Positions 8,645-16,805 of a DNA stretch of 43,034 nt are shown here, in pieces. The stretch spans positions 1 through 43,034 of the forward strand of contig JAFGCA010000005.1 of assembly GCA_016932895.1 (NCBI GenBank). The letters are read 5' to 3'. The first letter of the stretch is position 1, and every line of letters starts with the position of its first letter. The translations under genes and the position numbers were made by a program. The stretch is from Sedimentisphaerales bacterium. Its GTDB lineage: Bacteria > Planctomycetota > Phycisphaerae > Sedimentisphaerales > SG8-4. The notes under the pieces were generated by a model. That model ran no database searches and had not been told where the DNA came from. It was given only the letters and a program-made list of their open reading frames with translations.

Positions 8645-9595
8645 ATGCACAGTGGCAGGAATTCTGTGGTACGATGGGCGTTTATGGTGATGGTATTGTC
8701 GATTGCATCCGGACTGCGCGGCGCCGAGGCGGTTCCCTCTGCGGCCGAGATGGCCAAAATGCGGGCGGCCCTGCCGGAGAAGCCCCGGGTCGAGCCCGCG
8801 CAAGCGCGCAAGCTTCTGGTCTTCTCCCGGTCCTGGGGCTACGTACACAGCGCCATCCCGTACGGCGCCAGGGCCGTGGAGCTGATGGGGCAGAAGACCG
8901 GGGCGTTCGAAGCGGTGCTGGCCGACGACGATTCGATGTTCGAGCCGCAGAATCTCAAGCAGTTCGACGCGATTCTGTTCAACAACACGAACAACGAGAT
9001 CTTCCTGCCCGAGAATTTCGACAAGCTGCCGGCCCCGGAACAGGCGAAAGCCCGCGCGCGGGACGAGAGGCTCAAGAAGAGCCTCGTCGCGTTTTTGCGG
9101 GGCGGCGGCGGTCTGGCCGTGACGCACGCCGGCGTGGCCAGCTTTCGACAGTGGCCCGAGTTCGGCGAGATCATCGGGGCGCGCTTCGACAACCATCCCT
9201 GGGGCGCCGGCTCGACCGTCGTGCTGCAGGTGGAGGAGCCGGACCATCCGCTGATGGCCGCCTTCAAGGAGCCCGTGTTCATCGTTACCGACGAGCTCTA
9301 CCAGGTGACGGACCCGTACTCCCGGGACAAGGTGCGGGTGTTGCTGAGCATCGATCCGCAGCGGACCCGGATCACCCCGCAGCAGAGAGAGGCGATCCAC
9401 CGCGCGGATATGGATTTCCCCATGACGTGGGTCAAGAGCTACGGCAAGGGTCGCGTGTTCTACTGTGCCCTGGGGCATCAGCACGAGCTTTTCTGGAATC
9501 CCGTCGTCCTGCAGCATTATCTGGACGGCATCCAGTTCGTTCTGGGCGACATCGAGGCCGACGTCACACCCACCGCGAAGGTCAAAGGCAAATGA
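8645..9595 (+). CDS. Exported ThuA-like protein
   Basis: A 316-residue protein with a Sec-type signal (hydrophobic FMVMVLSIASGL, cleavage near RGAEA). The body matches the ThuA family, a class-I glutamine amidotransferase-like fold: KLLVFSRSWGYVHSAIPYG at the start, then FDAILFNNTNNEIF, RGGGGLAVTHAG, and DHPLMAAFKEPVF. ThuA/TRHX members occur beside Gfo/Idh genes and are linked to disaccharide or ketosugar use, with no settled reaction. GGGAG about 9 nt upstream supports the ATG. Second gene of the probable operon. Confidence 0.85.
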   Translation: MHSGRNSVVRWAFMVMVLSIASGLRGAEAVPSAAEMAKMRAALPEKPRVEPAQARKLLVFSRSWGYVHSAIPYGARAVELMGQKTGAFEAVLADDDSMFEPQNLKQFDAILFNNTNNEIFLPENFDKLPAPEQAKARARDERLKKSLVAFLRGGGGLAVTHAGVASFRQWPEFGEIIGARFDNHPWGAGSTVVLQVEEPDHPLMAAFKEPVFIVTDELYQVTDPYSRDKVRVLLSIDPQRTRITPQQREAIHRADMDFPMTWVKSYGKGRVFYCALGHQHELFWNPVVLQHYLDGIQFVLGDIEADVTPTAKVKGK

Positions 9596-9643
9596 CGACA
9601 CGGAAGTCGCAATACGGCATGAAGAGGAAGCAGGAGAGATCGC

Positions 9644-10819
9644 ATGGATAAGAAGACCGTTCGGGCCGGCATTGTGGGGGCAGGCTTCTCTGCCTCCTTC
9701 CACTTTGAGGCGATCAAGAAAGTCTACGGCACCCACGTCGAGGTCAAAGGCGTGCACGCGCTCGAGGGAGCCCGGGCATACGGGCAGAAAAGAGGGATCG
9801 CCGTATACGATTCTCTGGACGCCCTTCTTGAGGACGTGGACATCGTGCACTGCTGCGCCACCGCCTCGGCCCACGAGCCGATTGCGGTCGCCGCCCTGGA
9901 GAGAGACAAGTTTGTTATCGTCGAGAAACCGCTGACCGGCTATTTCGGCGACGGCTCCGAAGATTTCAACGGGGAAACGTTCCCCAAGGAAGTGGCTTTG
10001 AAGGAGGCGCTGGCGAGCATCGGGCGGATGCTCCAGGCCGAGAGCAAGAGTAAGGGCCGCATCCTCTACGCCGAGAACTGGGTCTACGCGCCGTCCATCC
10101 AGAAGGAGCGGGAGGTCATCGAAAAGACCGGCGCCCAGATCCTCTGGATTCACGGAGAAGAAGCCCACTCCGGATCGCACGCCCGGACGTACGCGTACTG
10201 GAAGTACTCCGGCGGCGGCGTGATGATCGGCAAGGGCTGTCATCCTCTCTCGGCGGCGCTGTATCTCAAGCGAGTCGAAGGGCGGGCGCGCGACGGCAAG
10301 CCGATTCGCCCCAAGGCAGTGACCGCCCGCATCCACGCCCTGACGCGCATGCCCGGCTTCCGCGACGAGGGCCACATTCGCTCGGACTACTTCGACATCG
10401 ATGATTTCTCGGTAATGCACGTGGTGTTCGAAGACGGCACCATCGCCACCATCTTCGCCTCGGACATCATTGTCGGCGGCATTCACAACTGGCTCGAGGT
10501 CGCGGCGAACAACCATCGAACGACCTGCAATATCAATCCCAACACGGCGATGCAGACGTACAACCCGGTCGATGCCAACTTCGAGGACATCTACGTCGTC
10601 GAAAAGATCGGGACCAAGCAGGGCTGGACGAATCCCTCGCCGGATGAGGACTGGTTTACGGGATACCCGCAGGAGATTGAAGCGTTCTACCGGACGGCCG
10701 CCTATGGCGAGCCCGTGGAAAGCGACAGCCACCTGGCCGCCGATTGTATCTCGACGATCTACAGCGCCTACGTCTCAGCCGAACGCGCGGGCGCGGAAGT
10801 CGAGATCAAGACCTTCTGA
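9644..10819 (+). CDS. Gfo/Idh/MocA family oxidoreductase (cytoplasmic)
   Basis: A 391-residue enzyme without a signal peptide, unlike its paralogues here. It begins directly with the Rossmann strand (VRAGIVGAGFSASFHFEAIK). The EKP motif is intact (VIVEKPLTGYFGDG) and is followed by an insertion typical of some myo-inositol dehydrogenase-like proteins. The C-terminal domain has YWKYSGGGVMIGKGCHPL, where the GKGCH His is probably at the sugar site. It likely oxidises an imported product of the secreted enzymes. CAGGAGAG upstream supports the start. It is third in the operon, 19 nt before the UroD-like gene. Confidence 0.85.
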   Translation: MDKKTVRAGIVGAGFSASFHFEAIKKVYGTHVEVKGVHALEGARAYGQKRGIAVYDSLDALLEDVDIVHCCATASAHEPIAVAALERDKFVIVEKPLTGYFGDGSEDFNGETFPKEVALKEALASIGRMLQAESKSKGRILYAENWVYAPSIQKEREVIEKTGAQILWIHGEEAHSGSHARTYAYWKYSGGGVMIGKGCHPLSAALYLKRVEGRARDGKPIRPKAVTARIHALTRMPGFRDEGHIRSDYFDIDDFSVMHVVFEDGTIATIFASDIIVGGIHNWLEVAANNHRTTCNINPNTAMQTYNPVDANFEDIYVVEKIGTKQGWTNPSPDEDWFTGYPQEIEAFYRTAAYGEPVESDSHLAADCISTIYSAYVSAERAGAEVEIKTF

Positions 10820-10838
10820 CGTCCTTTGGGGGCACACC

Positions 10839-11861
10839 ATGACAAACGAACAGTGGGCCAAGCTGTTAGCCGTCATTGGCGGGGAACCGGTGGAGCCGCT
10901 GCCGGTTGGATTCATCATCGACAGTCCCTGGCTTCCGGGTTGGGCGGGGCTCTCCACCTTGGATTATTACAGCAGCGAGAGTAAGTGGCTCGACGCCAAT
11001 CTCAAGGCCGTTGAGACGTTCGGCGATGTCATGTTTCTGCCCGGTTTCTGGTCGGAGTACGGGATGTGCACCGAGCCGTCGGCGTTCGGGACGAAATGCC
11101 GCTGGGCCGAAGACGATCTGCCCTACGCCGACAAGGTCATCAAGAGCGTCGGCGACGTGGCCGCCCTGGAAAAGCCTAATGTCAGGACGGATGGTCTATT
11201 GCCCTTCGTGCTGCGCCGGCTCCAGCATCAACAGAGCCGGATCGAACAGGCCGGTCATTCGATCCGGTTCGCCGTCTCGCGCGGGCCGCTGAACATCGCC
11301 AGCTTCCTGATGGGCACCACTGAGTTTCTCATGGCGATTCGCACGGACCCGGAGCCGATGCAGCAGTTGCTGACATCGATCACGGATTTCATCGTGGATT
11401 GGCTGCAACTCCAGAAAGCCAGTTTCCCGTCCACCGAGGGCATATTCATTCTCGACGATATCGTCGGATTTCTGGGCGAAGAGGATTTCAGGCAGACGGC
11501 GCTGCCCTATTTGAAGCGGGTCTTCGGATGTCTCGACGTCCCCGTGCGATTCTTCCACAACGACGCGCAGGGGCTCGTGTGTGCGTCGTTCCTCGACGAG
11601 ATCGGGGTGAACCTCTTCAATTTCAGCTTCGAGCATTCTCTCTCTGAGATGAAGGAGCGGACGGGCGGCGGCGTTACCCTGCTGGGGAATATCCCGCCCC
11701 GCGACGTCCTGGCGCAAGGGACGCCGGAAGAGGTGGCTCAAAGCGTAAAGACGGCGCTGGCGCCGCTGGATGACAAGAGCCGAATCATTCTCTCCTGCGG
11801 AGGTGGTTTGCCTGGCGATGTCCCGACCGCCAATATCGAGGCTTTCCTGCGCTCGGTGTAG
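10839..11861 (+). CDS. Uroporphyrinogen decarboxylase (URO-D) superfamily protein
   Basis: A 340-residue TIM-barrel protein of the URO-D/MtaA-type superfamily. Recognisable segments are a conserved RGPLNIASFLMG strand, IFILDDIVGFLGEEDF, VRFFHNDAQG, and the C-terminal ILSCGGGLPGDVPTANIEAF, which matches the family's GCG-G-----P-NI-A pattern. I see no heme genes nearby. URO-D-like proteins in such clusters are more often corrinoid or sulfur methyltransferase relatives than true HemE, so a heme role is unlikely. ATG 10839 follows GGGGG by about 6 nt and lies 19 nt after the preceding gene. The frame is open further upstream inside the previous gene, which I ignore. Function in sugar catabolism not known. 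Confidence 0.75.
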   Translation: MTNEQWAKLLAVIGGEPVEPLPVGFIIDSPWLPGWAGLSTLDYYSSESKWLDANLKAVETFGDVMFLPGFWSEYGMCTEPSAFGTKCRWAEDDLPYADKVIKSVGDVAALEKPNVRTDGLLPFVLRRLQHQQSRIEQAGHSIRFAVSRGPLNIASFLMGTTEFLMAIRTDPEPMQQLLTSITDFIVDWLQLQKASFPSTEGIFILDDIVGFLGEEDFRQTALPYLKRVFGCLDVPVRFFHNDAQGLVCASFLDEIGVNLFNFSFEHSLSEMKERTGGGVTLLGNIPPRDVLAQGTPEEVAQSVKTALAPLDDKSRIILSCGGGLPGDVPTANIEAFLRSV

Positions 11862-11887
11862 TGCCGCCTTTCATAAACCGTGAGACT

Positions 11888-11963
11888 GTAGATTGCTTCG
11901 CTCGCAATGACATGGAGGACCTGTTTACGTCATTGGGAGGAGCGCAGCGACGAAGCAATCTCC
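11888..11963. repeat. Fold-back interspersed repeat (type GATTGCTTCG)
   Basis: The left arm at 11890-11912 and the right arm at 11928-11961 are imperfect inverted repeats. They share an exact 11-bp terminus (AGATTGCTTCG with CGAAGCAATCT); the left arm has an internal deletion. It lies between the convergent URO-D-like and zwf genes. It resembles the elements at 29,828-29,857 and 37,089-37,188 in design. The remaining sequence between the two genes shows nothing else. Confidence 0.6.
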
Positions 11964-12018
11964 TTTCCGGGATAGTCACAAGACTTGCGAAATTCGGCAG
12001 TAGCGGGCGGTCCGGCGT

Positions 12019-13575
12019 TTACGCGGTCGCCAGCTTATGCCATTGCCTGCCGTCTGATGCCGGCAGGGCGTCGGCTTGCGGAAAGCTCTCGGCGCCGGCG
12101 CGGTACTCAATCGGCTCGCCCGCGTCATTGTCCCAGGCTTGCAGCACGGGCGTCAGAAGCTGCCAGCTTGTTTCGACCGCGTCGAATCGGGTGAACAGCG
12201 TCTGGTCCCCGACCATGCAGTCGAGCAGCAGTCGCTGGTAGGATTCGGGCATTTCGACGCCGAAAACATCCCGGTAGTTGAAGCTCATGTCCAGCGTGCC
12301 CATGCACATCTTCGAGCCGGGCCGCTTGGCCTGGAATCGCAGCGATATGCCTTCCTCCGGCTGGATCCGAAACACCAGGGTGTTGGGCGGCATCTCGTGC
12401 AGGCCGACCGAACTGAACAGCGAGTGCGGGACGCGCTTGAACGTTACGACAATCCCGGTGTTCTTGGTCGCCAGCCTCTTGCCCGTCCGCAGATAGAAGG
12501 GCACTTCCTTCCACCTCCAGTTGTCGACGAACAAACGGGCCGCCACGAACGTCTCGGTCCTGGAATTCGGATCGACGCCTTTCTCCGACCGATAGCCCGG
12601 TACCTGCCGGCCGTTCATTTCTCCGGGGCCGTATCGACCGCGCACGACCGATTTGTTCCAGACGTCCATCGGGATGGGCCGGATCGAACGCAGAAGCTTG
12701 ACCTTTTCGTCACGGACCGGGTCGGCGTCGAACGATATGGGCGGCTCCATCGCGATCAACGCCATCATCTGAAGCACGTGATTCTGGAACATGTCACGCA
12801 AGGCCCCGGACCTGTCGTAATAGCTGGCGCGGTGCTCCACGCCCAGCGTCTCGGCGATGGTGATTTGTATGTTGTCGATGTGGTTCCGATTCCAGACGGG
12901 TTCGAACATCGCGTTGGCAAAGCGGAAAATCATGATGTTCTGGACGGTCTCTTTGCCCAAGTAATGATCGATGCGGTAGACCTGCGTTTCGTCGAACCAG
13001 CGGGACACGGTTTGGTTGAGCGCGGCGGCGCTGGCCAGATCGCGTCCGAAGGGCTTCTCCACCACGATGCGGGCCGACTTTTGGCAATCGGGATCATTCA
13101 TTCGAGACAGTCCCGCCGAGCCGAGCTGCTCTATGATCGTTTCGTACAGTACCGGTGGGACCGAGAGATAGAACAGATTGCAGCCGTCCACGCCGCCGTT
13201 GCTTCGCAGCTCGGACAAGCGGGCGGCGATTTTCTCGTACGTCTTCGGGTCGGCGTAGTCGCCGCTGACGTAGTGAAGCTTCGCGACAAATGCCGTCACG
13301 GCGTCCGCCGAGACGGCACGGGCGTGCTCTCCCAGAGCGGCGTGAGCGGTCTGTCGGAACTGCTCGTCGGAGTACTCGGTTCGGCCGCAGCCCAGAAGGA
13401 AGAAGCGGTCGCTGAGCAGCCCTCGTTGTTGAATCTGGAGGAGGCTCGGGAGCAGTTTTCGGTTTACGAGGTCGCCCGAGGCGCCGAAGACGACGACCGC
13501 CGTCGGCGGCGCGGCCGTTTCGGCGCACACAATGTCCAGGGCGGCCAGTGACGGATGAATCTCCGGCGTTGCCAT
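12019..13575 (-). CDS. zwf: Glucose-6-phosphate 1-dehydrogenase
   Basis: A 518-residue complete enzyme of the oxidative pentose phosphate pathway. It oxidises glucose 6-phosphate to 6-phosphogluconolactone and makes NADPH. The nucleotide site is GASGDLVNRK (31-40), followed by EKPFG (173-177) and the signature RIDHYLGKE (201-209) with the catalytic His. Its length is normal. The start is supported by GGGGGAG 8 nt upstream. It is the last gene of a minus-strand run of antioxidant genes, 70 nt after rubredoxin. NADPH supply for peroxide and superoxide detoxification would explain this position. Confidence 0.95.
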   Translation of the reverse strand: MATPEIHPSLAALDIVCAETAAPPTAVVVFGASGDLVNRKLLPSLLQIQQRGLLSDRFFLLGCGRTEYSDEQFRQTAHAALGEHARAVSADAVTAFVAKLHYVSGDYADPKTYEKIAARLSELRSNGGVDGCNLFYLSVPPVLYETIIEQLGSAGLSRMNDPDCQKSARIVVEKPFGRDLASAAALNQTVSRWFDETQVYRIDHYLGKETVQNIMIFRFANAMFEPVWNRNHIDNIQITIAETLGVEHRASYYDRSGALRDMFQNHVLQMMALIAMEPPISFDADPVRDEKVKLLRSIRPIPMDVWNKSVVRGRYGPGEMNGRQVPGYRSEKGVDPNSRTETFVAARLFVDNWRWKEVPFYLRTGKRLATKNTGIVVTFKRVPHSLFSSVGLHEMPPNTLVFRIQPEEGISLRFQAKRPGSKMCMGTLDMSFNYRDVFGVEMPESYQRLLLDCMVGDQTLFTRFDAVETSWQLLTPVLQAWDNDAGEPIEYRAGAESFPQADALPASDGRQWHKLATA

Positions 13576-13645
13576 GGTCCAAACTCCCCCGGGCCCGCGA
13601 GGCCCACGATTTGGGTCAGCAACGTTGATGCTTCAGCAGCCCGGC

Positions 13646-13807
13646 TTAGTCTGCGACCGGCTCGAACTCCCCTTTCCCGGCCCCGCATTCGGGGCAGACC
13701 CAGTCGTCCGGGATGTCGGCAAATGCCGTTCCGGGCGCCACCCCGTTGTCGGGATCGCCGGTTGCAGGATCGTAGACCCAGCCACACAGAACGCATCGAT
13801 ACTTCAT
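13646..13807 (-). CDS. Rubredoxin
   Basis: A 53-residue rubredoxin, easy to miss because of its size. Both Fe-binding pairs are present: [11 protein letters not shown] (C5, C8) and [14 protein letters not shown] (C38, C41), with the typical acidic middle DIPDDW. It carries one electron from an Fe(Cys)4 site. In anaerobes rubredoxin feeds desulfoferrodoxin and rubrerythrin, both encoded just upstream in the same direction, so it is probably their donor. AAGGAAG about 5 nt before the ATG supports the start. Confidence 0.95.
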   Translation of the reverse strand: MKYRCVLCGWVYDPATGDPDNGVAPGTAFADIPDDWVCPECGAGKGEFEPVAD

Positions 13808-13916
13808 GGTGTCTTCCTTTCAGTGCTTCGGTTCTCCGGTTGGTGCAGGACTCCGGAAAGACGTCACCTGCTCCTGGTTGCCGGACTCGCGTGCCGGGAG
13901 AGGACCGGGCTGCTGG

Positions 13917-14411
13917 TCAGGCGTTCAATGCGCTCAACTGCCGGCGCAAATCGGCAACGTGTTTGACCTCTTCCTTGATAATGGTCTCGACCTTCTCCTT
14001 GCCGGCCCTGGCGGAGACCAGGTCCTTCAAGCCGACGTAGAAGAGTACGGAATTCTTCTCGGCGTCGATGGACGCGTTGAGGATCTCCTCCATGGATTCT
14101 TTGCCGGAGAGCTTCACGGCGGGGCCCTTCATGCCTTCGAATCCCTTGCTGTCGGCCAGCGCTTGCAGGTACAGGGTCGCCTCGTTGTACGGGTCGAACG
14201 TCGTCTCGGCCTTCTCCTGCTCGCTGAGTTCCTTCCTCATCTCCTGGAAGGTCTGCAGGTGCGCATCTTCCATAGCGGCCATGGCCAGGAACATGTCCTT
14301 CATCGCCTGGCCGCTCGCCTTCTTGGCCACCTCGCGATAGAACACGGCGCCGTTGCGCTCGATCTCCTCGGCCATCTCGAAAATTTCGTTTGCGTTGAAA
14401 GTTACGCCCAT
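13917..14411 (-). CDS. Ferritin-like di-iron protein (rubrerythrin-type helical domain only)
   Basis: A 164-residue all-helical protein of the ferritin/rubrerythrin superfamily. It has Glu ligands in AEEIERNGAVFYREVA, an ExxH pair in MEDAHLQTF, a second Glu region ASIDAEKNSVLFYVGL, and EEVKHVADL near the end, the usual four-helix di-iron layout. It lacks the rubredoxin-like C-terminal Cys motifs of true rubrerythrin. It may reduce peroxide or handle iron. It starts 2 nt after the ferritin stop codon, so the two are almost certainly co-transcribed. The 109 nt between it and rubredoxin hold no other gene. Confidence 0.85.
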   Translation of the reverse strand: MGVTFNANEIFEMAEEIERNGAVFYREVAKKASGQAMKDMFLAMAAMEDAHLQTFQEMRKELSEQEKAETTFDPYNEATLYLQALADSKGFEGMKGPAVKLSGKESMEEILNASIDAEKNSVLFYVGLKDLVSARAGKEKVETIIKEEVKHVADLRRQLSALNA

Positions 14412-14413
14412 CC

Positions 14414-14929
14414 CTATTCTCCTTCTTGTGTCGGCGGTGTAAACGTTCGCTGCCCCAGCTCGCGGTCCATCATAAACAGCGCGCCGGGAGCTTTTTCGGC
14501 CATCTTAAGTTGCTGAACGACGCTGTCAACCGATGTTTCCTCCTCGACCTGCTCGTTGACGAACCACTGTAGGAACGCGTTGGAGGCATGGTCTTTCTCT
14601 TTGATAGCGAGGTTAACGAGGTCGTTGATGCGTCCGGTGATGTACTGCTCATGCTCGTAGGCCGCTTTGAATGCCGCCAGGGGCGACTTCCATTCTTTGG
14701 CCGGCTCTTCGATGGCTTTGAGAACGACGCGGCCGCCGCGTTCGCCCACGAAATGAAAGAACTTCATCGCGTGCGCGGTCTCTTCCTGGGTCTGCACGCG
14801 CATCCAGGAAGCGAAGCCCGACAGGTTCTTTGAATCGAAGTAGGCCGCCATCGCCAGGTAGAGGTAGGCGGAATAGAGCTCTGCGTTGATCTGATCGTTC
14901 AACGCCGTTTCCATTTTTTTTCCGATCAT
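14414..14929 (-). CDS. Non-heme ferritin
   Basis: A 171-residue bacterial ferritin that oxidises and stores iron in a 24-subunit shell. Ferroxidase residues are visible in ALNDQINAELYSAYLYLAMA, VQTQEETAHAMKFF (ExxH) and FVNEQVEEE, all characteristic of FtnA-type proteins. I start at ATG 14929 (MIGKKMETAL) with GGGAGG about 10 nt upstream. A GTG six codons earlier is possible but would swallow that ribosome site. It lies 2 nt from the genes on either side. Iron sequestration limits Fenton chemistry, matching the neighbouring superoxide and peroxide reductases. Confidence 0.92.
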   Translation of the reverse strand: MIGKKMETALNDQINAELYSAYLYLAMAAYFDSKNLSGFASWMRVQTQEETAHAMKFFHFVGERGGRVVLKAIEEPAKEWKSPLAAFKAAYEHEQYITGRINDLVNLAIKEKDHASNAFLQWFVNEQVEEETSVDSVVQQLKMAEKAPGALFMMDRELGQRTFTPPTQEGE

Positions 14930-14931
14930 GG

Positions 14932-15309
14932 TTATTTTGCCTCCCACATTCCGTGCTTGTTACAGTGTTCCCGTGCCGTCACGGCCTCGGCCTGGATGTT
15001 GAAGACGGCCTCGGCGGGCTGGCCGGGTTGGAGAAACTGACGATAGGCTTTGCCGTCGGCGAGGATTTCAATCCATTCGATGAAGTGGTCCGGTTCCATG
15101 GGGTGAGGGACGCTGCCGATCTTGACCTTGATCCCGCCATTGGCCTTTTCGACGACGGGTACGTGCTTCTCCTTGCCCTGGTCGGCCGTCTTGGCGGTCA
15201 GGTTCTCCATGGGCTTGCCGCAGCAGACCAGATCGCCCGCGCCGCCGTGCAGCACCTCGACTATGTTTCCGCATACCCCACATTTGTAGACTTGTAGTTT
15301 TTTTGCCAT
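14932..15309 (-). CDS. dfx: Desulfoferrodoxin (superoxide reductase, two-iron type)
   Basis: A 125-residue superoxide reductase, reducing superoxide to hydrogen peroxide without making oxygen. The N-terminal desulforedoxin domain binds iron with C10, C13, C29 and C30 (YKCGVCG, VCCGKP). The catalytic His4Cys site is seen as EKHVPVV (H49, after E47), VPHPM (H69), DHFIEW (H75) and HCNKHG (C116, H119). All ligands are present. ATG 15309 gives the family's usual length; an upstream start would add six residues. The rubredoxin in the same run is the expected electron donor. Confidence 0.95.
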   Translation of the reverse strand: MAKKLQVYKCGVCGNIVEVLHGGAGDLVCCGKPMENLTAKTADQGKEKHVPVVEKANGGIKVKIGSVPHPMEPDHFIEWIEILADGKAYRQFLQPGQPAEAVFNIQAEAVTAREHCNKHGMWEAK

Positions 15310-15448
15310 GGCATTTCCTTTCCGCACGTAGTGATCGACTTGTTTTCTACGGCGCGGGAAATCCGGGTCTTTCCTCGCGCGATCCGGCCGGCAATCCGTT
15401 GACGACCCGGACCAACCGGGAACTTCCGTCGTGCCGGTCGTTTCCCAA

Positions 15449-16087
15449 TTAAAGCAATTCCTGCGCCGCTTGCAAGGCCGCTTCGTAATCGGGTTCGGCC
15501 GTGATCTCCGGGACCAGTTCCTGGTAGCGGATGATCCCGTCCTGATCCAGGACGAATACGGCTCGCGCCAGCAGACGCAGGCCTTTGATCAGCACGCCGT
15601 ATGAAGTGCCAAAGGCCGCCTCGCGATGATCCGAGAGGGTCTGGACGTTTTGCGCGCCGGTCGCACCGCACCACCGCGCTTGGGCAAAGGGCAGGTCCGC
15701 ACTTACCGTGACAACCACGATACCGTCGCCCAGCGCGTCGGCCTCTTCGTTGAATCGCCGGGTTTCGATGTCGCAGACCGGGGTGTCGAGCGACGGGACC
15801 GAGGTCAGGATGCAGACCTTCCCCCGGAACGAAGAGAGCGCCACCGCAGAGAGGTCGTTGGCGACCAGTTCGACCTCCGGGGCTGCCTGGCCCACCCGGA
15901 CTTCATTTCCGACCAGGGTTACAGGGTTTCCCTTCATCGTCACCAGACCAGTTCGTTCTGCCATAACGGGCTCCTTTCTCTGATTGGACTCACGACATCC
16001 TGCCAGCGCGGCGATAGCCGTGACCACGCCGAGCGCAGCTACCATCACACCGCACAACTTGAGAGGCGTTTTCATCATCGCAGCCAT
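15449..16087 (-). CDS. tpx: Thiol peroxidase with optional lipoprotein leader
   Basis: Tpx, an atypical 2-Cys peroxiredoxin that reduces hydrogen peroxide and alkyl peroxides. From the internal ATG at 15964 it is 171 residues, the usual length, with peroxidatic Cys64 in SLDTPVC and resolving Cys99 in ARWCGA. The frame extends to ATG 16087, adding 41 residues that form a good lipoprotein signal ([10 protein letters not shown] lipobox). Both starts have ribosome sites: GGGAGG before 16087 and AAAGGAG 6 nt before 15964. So the gene may make an envelope lipoprotein, a cytoplasmic enzyme, or both. It sits between rubrerythrin and desulfoferrodoxin in the stress run. Confidence 0.93.
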   Translation of the reverse strand: MAAMMKTPLKLCGVMVAALGVVTAIAALAGCRESNQRKEPVMAERTGLVTMKGNPVTLVGNEVRVGQAAPEVELVANDLSAVALSSFRGKVCILTSVPSLDTPVCDIETRRFNEEADALGDGIVVVTVSADLPFAQARWCGATGAQNVQTLSDHREAAFGTSYGVLIKGLRLLARAVFVLDQDGIIRYQELVPEITAEPDYEAALQAAQELL

Positions 16088-16180
16088 CGTACCTCCCGGA
16101 GGACGTTCGTATTCACAGGACTTTCTCCGCGACGGATCTACGTGCGGCGTCGGCGAGCAAATAGGACCGTCGCAAAGGCC

Positions 16181-16753
16181 CTAAAAATTCGTTGCCTGAA
16201 GCTCGAAATGAGCCTGCCCGTGGGCACAGGCCGGACAGGATTTCGGCGCTTCCGTGCCCTCATGGACGTAGCCACAGTTTCGACAGACCCAACGTACGGG
16301 CGTTTCCCGTTTGAATACGCGACCGTCCGCAATGTTCTTCGCCAGCGCGAGATACCGGGTCTCGTGGTTCTTCTCGGCGTTGGCGATCATTCGAAATACC
16401 GCGGCAATCTCCGCAAACCCTTCTTTGTCCGCAACTTGCGCGAAGTTGGGGTACATTTCCGTGTTTTCGTAGTGCTCCCCGGCAGCAGCGGCTTCCAGGT
16501 TCTCTTGCGTGCTACCGATGACGCCGGCGGGAAAGGCGGCCTGGATTTCGGTCTCGCCGCCTTCCAGGAACTTGAAAAGCCGCTTGGCGTGCTCCTTCTC
16601 CTGATTGGCGGTTTCCTCGAAAATGGCCGCCATCTGCACGTAGCCCTCTTTCTTGGCCTGGCTGGCGTAATACGAATAGCGGTTTCTCGCCTGGGACTCG
16701 CCGGCAAAAGCGGTCAGCAGGTTCTTTTCCGTCTCGGTGTTCTTTAGACTCAT
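16181..16753 (-). CDS. rbr: Rubrerythrin
   Basis: A 190-residue classic rubrerythrin, an NADH/rubredoxin-linked peroxide reductase of anaerobes. The N-terminal di-iron four-helix domain has AFAGESQARNRYSYYA, ETANQEKEHAKRL and MIANAEKNHETRY. The C-terminal rubredoxin-like Fe(Cys)4 domain has VCRNCGYVHEG and SCPACAHG. GGAGG lies about 6 nt before the ATG. It is the first structural gene downstream of perR in the same direction, 52 nt away, as expected for a PerR-controlled enzyme. Confidence 0.95.
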   Translation of the reverse strand: MSLKNTETEKNLLTAFAGESQARNRYSYYASQAKKEGYVQMAAIFEETANQEKEHAKRLFKFLEGGETEIQAAFPAGVIGSTQENLEAAAAGEHYENTEMYPNFAQVADKEGFAEIAAVFRMIANAEKNHETRYLALAKNIADGRVFKRETPVRWVCRNCGYVHEGTEAPKSCPACAHGQAHFELQATNF

Positions 16754-16805
16754 TCAATACCTCCAGTTAAAGTTGCCGTAACGACGGCAGGTCCAAATTC
16801 CGTTT

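Noticed and set aside
6440..10732. Very long open frame on the minus strand (over 1,400 codons)
   Set aside because: It lies antisense to five well-supported plus-strand genes with family motifs and ribosome sites. GC-rich third positions keep the opposite frame open. Its translation is Arg/Ala/Val-rich with no domain.
12076..13551. 491-codon plus-strand frame opposite zwf
   Set aside because: Mirror of the G6PD coding sequence; zwf has the active-site signature and the mirror frame has nothing.
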